A stretch of DNA of 5,739 bases from Myxococcales bacterium UBA5297 (GTDB taxonomy: Bacteria > Myxococcota > Myxococcia > Myxococcales > UBA5297): NCBI GenBank assembly GCA_002408385.1, contig DHSB01000188.1, forward strand, positions 1 through 5,739. Direction: 5' to 3'. The position numbers and the translations under genes were made by a program. The notes beneath the pieces are model-generated. The model saw only the letters and a program-made list of their open reading frames with translations. It did not search any database and had not been told where the DNA came from. Every line of letters begins with the position of its first letter. Position 1 is the stretch's first letter. Shown one piece after another: positions 1 to 3,750 of the stretch.

Positions 1-1
1 C

Positions 2-1156
2 CGGCCCGCCCCCCGCCGCGCACGCAAAGGGGCCGGGGCCCGGCGGGGGGCGCGGGGGGGGCGGACCCCGGCCCCGCCCGCCGCACCCAAGCCCGAGGCC
101 GCGCCGGCCGCCGCGCAGCAGCCGGCGGCCTCGGCGGTCGGCGTCGCCCCGGTCTGCCTGGACCTCGACGCCTCGCTCGAGCCGATGGCCCGCGCCGAGC
201 AAAACCGGTTCATCTCCAAGGATTTGCCGATGCTGCGCGAGATGCTCTTCCAGGAGACCGGAGTGCGCTTCCCAGGTATCCGTGCGCGCGGCGGCGCCTC
301 ACTGGGCGAGGGCGGCTACGCGGTCCTGGTCGACGAGGTGCCCTGCAGCCGCGGCGCCGTCGATCCGGAGGGCTTCTACGCCGCCACCTCGCCCGACGAG
401 CTCGCCTCGCTCGACCTCCCGGTCGCCCCGTTCGAGGACCCGACGACCGCCCAGCTCCACTCGCGCATCCCCGCCTCGGCGGTCGCCACGGTGCGCGAGA
501 TGGGCGTGCCGGTGCGCGCGGCCCACGAGCAGGTGCTCCTCCATCTGGCAGCGACGCTCAAGCGCCACGCCTCAAGCTTCCTCGGAATCCAGGAGGTCCA
601 GTCGCTGCTCGATGCCCTGGAGAAGACACACCCTGCGCTCGTGCGCGAAGCGACTCAGAAGGTCGCCACCCCGCTGCTGACCGAGGTGCTGCGCCGACTG
701 GTCGACGAGGGCGTCTCGATTCGCAACCTGCGGGTCATTCTCGAAGCGCTCAGCGAGCCGGACGCAGAGGGCGACTCCCTGGCACTCTCCGAGCGCTGCC
801 GGCGCGCGCTTCGCCGGCATCTTTCGCACCGCTACGCGGGAGACGGGACGCTCTACGCGCACCTGGCCGATCCGGAGCTCGAGGAGCTGCTGCGCGAGGC
901 CATCCGAGCCGCCGGGGAGTCGGGGGCCCTGGCGCTCGCGCCCGATGACGCGGTGGCCATCCTCGACGGCGTGCGCGGGGCACTCGGCGAGGTGACCGAG
1001 GGCGTCATCCTCACCTCACCGGACGTACGCCGCTACTTGCGCAAGCTCTGCGAGGGCTCGTTCCCCGACCTGGCGGTGCTCACCTATGCCGAGCTCAACG
1101 CCGACCTGCAGATTCGGCCGGTGGGCAAGGTGTGCACCTGGCGCCAGGCCGCCTGA
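2..1156 (+). CDS. sctV: Type III secretion export-gate protein SctV (FHIPEP family), C-terminal part, 5' end outside window
   Basis: SctV forms the nonameric inner-membrane export gate of the type III secretion injectisome; its cytosolic domain binds chaperone-substrate complexes. The window holds 384 codons: a low-complexity Pro/Ala/Arg/Gly linker (about residues 1-45), then the cytosolic domain. The membrane half lies upstream, outside the window. Numbering from the internal ATG at 185, family hallmarks are RFISKDLPMLREML (8-21), HASSFLGIQEVQSLLDALE (128-146), EGVSIRNLRVILEAL (175-189) and a C-terminal block with SPDVRRYLRKL and FPDLAVLTYAEL. The FLGIQE form resembles injectisome SctV more than flagellar FlhA, though FlhA is not fully excluded. 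The ATG at 185 is inside the domain and is not the start; the frame stays open to base 2. The stop is TGA 1154-1156. It is the last gene of its transcript and converges on the IHF-like gene. The first ~80 bases are nearly pure G/C with G runs, so the reading frame there is less certain. Confidence 0.88.
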   Translation, partial: RPAPRRARKGAGARRGARGGRTPAPPAAPKPEAAPAAAQQPAASAVGVAPVCLDLDASLEPMARAEQNRFISKDLPMLREMLFQETGVRFPGIRARGGASLGEGGYAVLVDEVPCSRGAVDPEGFYAATSPDELASLDLPVAPFEDPTTAQLHSRIPASAVATVREMGVPVRAAHEQVLLHLAATLKRHASSFLGIQEVQSLLDALEKTHPALVREATQKVATPLLTEVLRRLVDEGVSIRNLRVILEALSEPDAEGDSLALSERCRRALRRHLSHRYAGDGTLYAHLADPELEELLREAIRAAGESGALALAPDDAVAILDGVRGALGEVTEGVILTSPDVRRYLRKLCEGSFPDLAVLTYAELNADLQIRPVGKVCTWRQAA

Positions 1157-1175
1157 CGCCCGCCCAAAGAATGCG

Positions 1176-1208
1176 AAAAGGGCCACGGCCTTCAAGCCGC
1201 TGCCCTTT
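1176..1208. terminator. Candidate bidirectional intrinsic terminator between convergent genes
   Basis: AAAGGGC (1177-1183) pairs with GCCCTTT (1202-1208). A 2x2 internal loop follows, then an inner CGGC/GCCG stem (1186-1189 with 1196-1199) closed by the six-base loop CTTCAA. On the minus strand the stem ends in TTTT then C, giving a U-tract 22 bases after the stop of the IHF-like gene. On the plus strand the stem ends in CCCTTTGCTC, a weaker U-tract 20 bases after the sctV stop. Its placement between two facing stops supports use in both directions, better for the minus strand. Confidence 0.62.
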
Positions 1209-1229
1209 GCTCGCGAATCGCGCGGGGCA

Positions 1230-1694
1230 TCAAGCCGACTGGACGCTGCCCGTCCCCTCGGGCCCGCCGCTCGGCTCACTCGACGGCTCGTCGGCAGACG
1301 TCCCCTGTTCGGCGACCGGGACGTCCGGCGCGACCGGCGCCGGGACGCTCTGCGTGGCCTCGAGCAAGCTCGCTTGGTGTTGCTCGACCGCCGTTGCGCC
1401 GAGCAACTGGGCGAGCATGGCCCGGTTGACCCGGTCGCGCAGCTCCTTGCCGGTGCGAAAGAGGATCCCGCGCTTCGGCTTGACCGGGATCACCTGTCCG
1501 GTCTTGGGGTTACGCCCCTGGTATCCCTCGTAGTGCTTGACGTGAAAGGCGCCAAGGCCGCGGATCTCGATGTTTTCGCCCTTGCACAGCGCGTCCTTCA
1601 TGCACTCGAAAATGCTCTCGACCGTCGATTCGGCCTGTTTCTGAGTGATGCCGCGCTTCTGGACGAGGATGGCGATCAGATCGCTCTTCAGCAT
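1230..1694 (-). CDS. IHF/HU-family nucleoid DNA-binding protein with a long low-complexity C-terminal tail
   Basis: A 154-residue protein of the bacterial HU/IHF family, small dimeric proteins that bend DNA in the nucleoid. Residues 1-92 are the complete family fold: N-terminal helices starting MLKSDLIAIL, the GLGAF turn (46-50), and the DNA-binding arm with GRNPKTG (60-66), where Pro63 is at the position of the intercalating proline. The closing TGKELRDRVN (81-90) resembles IHF (PGKELRDRAN) more than HU, so an IHF-beta-like role is likely. Residues 93-154 are an extra tail rich in Ala, Pro, Ser, Glu and Gln with few basic residues; E. coli HU and IHF, at about 90-100 residues, lack it. The ATG at 1694 is chosen because family members start M-x-K-x-[DE]-L and a GGAG lies 9 bases upstream; an in-frame TTG at 1709 would add five residues but overlaps that site. 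It appears monocistronic, ending at the convergent terminator. The binding partner and targets are unknown. Confidence 0.9.
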   Translation of the reverse strand: MLKSDLIAILVQKRGITQKQAESTVESIFECMKDALCKGENIEIRGLGAFHVKHYEGYQGRNPKTGQVIPVKPKRGILFRTGKELRDRVNRAMLAQLLGATAVEQHQASLLEATQSVPAPVAPDVPVAEQGTSADEPSSEPSGGPEGTGSVQSA

Positions 1695-1703
1695 GGATAC
1701 GCA

Positions 1704-1709
1704 CTCCAA
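1704..1709 (-). promoter_or_regulatory. Ribosome-binding site deciding the start of the IHF-like gene
   Basis: On the minus strand TTGGAG (GGAG core at 1707-1704) sits 9 bases before the ATG at 1694. The competing in-frame TTG start (1709-1707) is part of this same sequence, which argues against its use. Confidence 0.6.
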
Positions 1710-1767
1710 GCAACGCCAAGGGGAAGGTCCAAGAGCCCGCGTCTGCGTCGGCCTTGAAAACGGCGTA

Positions 1768-1795
1768 AGCCTAGCAGAACGCTAAGGTTTTGCAA
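1768..1795 (-). promoter_or_regulatory. Putative sigma-70-type promoter for the IHF-like gene
   Basis: On the minus strand TTGCAA (1795-1790) and TAGGCT (1773-1768) are separated by 16 bases, resembling the -35 and -10 hexamers of a housekeeping promoter in a GC-rich genome. Transcription would start near 1761 and leave a leader of about 65 bases. This is one of the few A/T-containing patches nearby, and it lies upstream of a gene that needs its own promoter. The match is partial and rests on inspection only. Confidence 0.38.
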
Positions 1796-1940
1796 GCCAG
1801 CGCGCTTCGCCGCGTTTCCCAGCCGGCCGAGCGGCTGGAGGGCGAGCGGTTTGAAAAGGCGAGCAATATCAATCCCCTGCCCCAGTTCTGCGCCTGCCTC
1901 GCCAGGCAACGGGCCCATCGCTAATCATAAGCAAGCGCAA
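1796..1940. other. Gene-free spacer downstream of the yihY-family gene, with two small hairpins
   Basis: This is the left part of the roughly 250-bp gap between the IHF-like gene and the yihY-family stop; I see no credible gene in it. Two inverted repeats are present: CCAGCCG/CGGCTGG (1819-1825 with 1832-1838, six-base loop) and GCCTG/CAGGC (1892-1896 with 1903-1907). Neither is followed by a T-run on the minus strand, so they are not standard intrinsic terminators. They may still stabilise the 3' end of the yihY-family transcript or accompany Rho-dependent termination. A near match to the IHF consensus lies at 1867-1879. Confidence 0.4.
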
Positions 1941-3308
1941 TCACTGGGCTTTCGCCGATTCCACGACCTGCGGCTCTGCGACCGGCCTGGCAAGCGCCGC
2001 CAGGTCGACGCGGCCGAGCGCCTCCATGCTGTGGCGATCGGACTCGACGAAGGCGCGAACGATCCCCAGCTCGGGCGCTCGCTTGGAGCTCAGTGGCAGG
2101 CGCCCTTCGAACAGCGTGCCTTCGGCCGCCCGAGCGACATCCAGGAGGCTCATCTGCTCGGGCGGTCGGGCGGGCACGACCCCGCCGCCGCGGGTCTCGG
2201 CGAGCAGCCCTCCGTCGCGAAGCGAGCGAATCGCCTCGCGCACGTAGGCGACGTCGATCTTCAGCTCGCGGGCGAGCTTCTTGGCTGTCGGCGGCTCGCC
2301 ACCGGCCAGAAAATCGCGGGCGGCGCCGACGGCGACCTGGGCGCACAGCAGCTCGCGGGCCCGCGCGTCGCGCAGCCGCGGGTCCACCGGCGTGCCTGTC
2401 GCCGCGTGCTGCAGCGCGAAGGCGAGCCGCGCCCCGAACAACAAGATGAGCCAGCTCAAATAGACCCAGAGCAGAAACAAGGGGATGGCGCCCAGCGACC
2501 CGTAGATGGCGCTGTAGCGGATGCTGCGGGCCGCGTAGAGCGTGTAGCCCCACTTGGCGAGCTCCCAGGCGCCGCCCGCGACGATCGCCGAAACCAAGCC
2601 GGTGCGAAAGCGCACCCGCGCGTTGGGGGCGGCGACATAGAGAAAGGTGAAGACCACCACCGTGACCGACAGCGGCACCAGCATCATCAACCCCGGCGGC
2701 ACTTGGACCGAGCGCTCGACCATCGCGCGCATCGTCGCCCCCGCGCCCAAGCTGAAGCCTAGCCCCAGCGGACCCAGCGACAGCACGCACCAGTAGATGA
2801 GGACCCGCTGCAAGAGCGGCCGCGGCCGCTTCACGCCCCAGATCTCGTTGAGCGAAGACTCGATGTTGTGCAGCAGCGTCACCGCCGAGAACAGCAGGAA
2901 GACACCGCCCACCCCGCCCATCGCGCTCGAGCTTGCCCGGGCGATGAACTCGTCGAGATAGCGGCCGACATCCTCGGCGGTGCCCGGGGCGAGGTTGGTG
3001 AAGATGAAGTCGTGGACCGAGGCGCGCAGGCTCTCCTGTCCCAGGGCGCGCACAATGGCAAACGCCACCGCGAGCAACGGCACCAGCGAGAGGATCGAGA
3101 TGTAGGTCAGCGCCGAGGCGCGCAGCGCGATCTTCTCGCCGCGAAAGCCGAGCACGACCGCGCGTGCGACGGTCCCCGTCTCCAAGATCCAGCGGCCGGC
3201 GCGGCCGCCCAGGGCCGCCGACCAGCGCGCGAGGGCCGCCGAATAGAGGTTGTCGAGCTTGCGCGACCAGGCTTCCGAGGACGATGACTGGGCCATGGGC
3301 TCGCGCAT
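1941..3308 (-). CDS. YihY/BrkB-family inner-membrane protein with C-terminal winged-helix-like domain
   Basis: A 455-residue integral membrane protein of the YihY/virulence-factor BrkB family (UPF0761), once misannotated as RNase BN; the biochemical function is not established. About six hydrophobic segments lie near residues 65-88, 131-148, 169-190, 205-227, 236-256 and 269-298. Family motifs are ALTYISILSLVPLL (66-79), the NIESSLNEIWGV region (148-159), GAWELAKWGYTLY (246-258) and the YSAIYGSLGAIPLFLLWVYL block (265-284) leading into SWLILLFGA. After residue 315 a soluble region follows; TAKKLARELKIDVAYVREAI with RSLRDGGLLAE (341-371) reads as a helix-turn-helix of winged-helix type (Rrf2/MarR-like), probably cytoplasmic. 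Residues 400-455 look disordered. The ATG at 3308 lies 4 bases after the pilZ stop, implying translational coupling. An ATG at 3296 (MAQSSSS) is an alternative; neither has a well-spaced Shine-Dalgarno sequence, GAGG being only 2 bases from the first. It is probably the last gene of the cluster. Confidence 0.87.
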   Translation of the reverse strand: MREPMAQSSSSEAWSRKLDNLYSAALARWSAALGGRAGRWILETGTVARAVVLGFRGEKIALRASALTYISILSLVPLLAVAFAIVRALGQESLRASVHDFIFTNLAPGTAEDVGRYLDEFIARASSSAMGGVGGVFLLFSAVTLLHNIESSLNEIWGVKRPRPLLQRVLIYWCVLSLGPLGLGFSLGAGATMRAMVERSVQVPPGLMMLVPLSVTVVVFTFLYVAAPNARVRFRTGLVSAIVAGGAWELAKWGYTLYAARSIRYSAIYGSLGAIPLFLLWVYLSWLILLFGARLAFALQHAATGTPVDPRLRDARARELLCAQVAVGAARDFLAGGEPPTAKKLARELKIDVAYVREAIRSLRDGGLLAETRGGGVVPARPPEQMSLLDVARAAEGTLFEGRLPLSSKRAPELGIVRAFVESDRHSMEALGRVDLAALARPVAEPQVVESAKAQ

Positions 3309-3312
3309 GGCC

Positions 3313-3636
3313 TCAAGGCCGCTTGAGCAGGCGCTCGATGAGCTCCTGCGAGTGCTTGGTCAGCTCGACGAACACCACCCCCATCCCCGAGGGCTGTGCC
3401 GCCCCCGGCGGCACGACCCGCACCACCTCGCCGATGCCCTCGACCGTCTCGATCTCGTCGATGATCACCGAGAAGCGCAGGGCGACGCGCGTGCCGACCG
3501 GCAGAGGGTCGACGCTGCGCACGAAGGCCCCCGAGCGGCTGATGTTGCAGACGTACTCGGAGATGAACTCCTCGACGCTGGCGAACTCCCGGTTGATGAC
3601 CCGCCGGCTCTCACGTCGACCACTGTTGCCAGGCAT
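3313..3636 (-). CDS. Single-domain PilZ protein, probable c-di-GMP receptor (TIGR02266-like)
   Basis: A 107-residue protein that is essentially one PilZ domain, the family that binds the second messenger cyclic di-GMP and passes the signal to a partner. Numbered from the chosen start, the Arg motif is RRESRR (7-12), which supplies the RxxxR switch, and NISRSG (31-36) matches [D/N]xSxxG, so both ligand motifs are present. SRSGAFVRSVDPLPVGTRVAL, then GEVVRVV and SGMGVVFVEL, follow the beta-barrel pattern of the short PilZ paralogues frequent in Myxococcus. No other domain or signal peptide is seen. The ATG at 3636 is preferred because GGAGG lies 6 bases upstream and the protein then begins just before the Arg motif; a GTG at 3681 or ATG at 3657 would add 15 or 7 residues without homology. 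The gene lies between the ribonuclease (114 bp upstream) and the yihY-family gene (4 bp downstream). The downstream target is unknown. Confidence 0.9.
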   Translation of the reverse strand: MPGNSGRRESRRVINREFASVEEFISEYVCNISRSGAFVRSVDPLPVGTRVALRFSVIIDEIETVEGIGEVVRVVPPGAAQPSGMGVVFVELTKHSQELIERLLKRP

Positions 3637-3642
3637 CTGGCC

Positions 3643-3647
3643 CCTCC
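3643..3647 (-). promoter_or_regulatory. Strong Shine-Dalgarno sequence deciding the pilZ start
   Basis: On the minus strand GGAGG (3647-3643, within ATGGAGGGGCCAG) precedes the ATG at 3636 with a 6-base spacer, close to ideal. No comparable site precedes the GTG at 3681 or the ATG at 3657. Confidence 0.72.
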
Positions 3648-3704
3648 ATCGTTCCATCTGCTCGCCAGGCGGCGAGGCCACGCTCGCGCCTGCGTCGGCG
3701 TGGA

Positions 3705-3725
3705 GGCCGGCCCGCAGGGCCTGCC
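3705..3725 (-). other. Hairpin in the ribonuclease-pilZ gap
   Basis: GGC-C-GGCCC (3705-3713) pairs with GGGCC-T-GCC (3717-3725) around a three-base loop, with one mismatch. It lies 26 bases after the ribonuclease stop on the minus strand. There is no following T-run, so it is not a typical terminator. It could be a transcript-stabilising or processing hairpin between the ribonuclease and pilZ, or a chance result of very high GC. Confidence 0.35.
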
Positions 3726-3750
3726 CCCCGCGCCCGGGTGACTCAGGCTG

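Noticed and set aside
2..1156. Flagellar FlhA instead of injectisome SctV
   Set aside because: The FLGIQEVQSLLDALE block and preceding HASS are closer to SctV as I know the families, and no flagellar gene is visible. A tree with the full-length protein would settle it, so this is a preference rather than proof.
1819..1838. Hairpin as intrinsic terminator for the yihY-family transcript
   Set aside because: The stem is good, but on the minus strand it is followed by GAAACGCGG with no U-tract.
1851..2762. 303-codon plus-strand open frame opposite the yihY-family gene
   Set aside because: Antisense to a protein with clear membrane segments and family motifs; no recognisable domain and GC-driven composition.
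1921..2790. 289-codon minus-strand open frame overlapping the yihY-family gene
   Set aside because: It is out of frame with the recognised membrane protein and consists of Arg/Ala/Gly-rich sequence.
1941..3308. Annotation of the membrane protein as ribonuclease BN
   Set aside because: Historical misassignment for the YihY family. The sequence is a multi-spanning membrane protein with no metallo-beta-lactamase HxHxDH motif.
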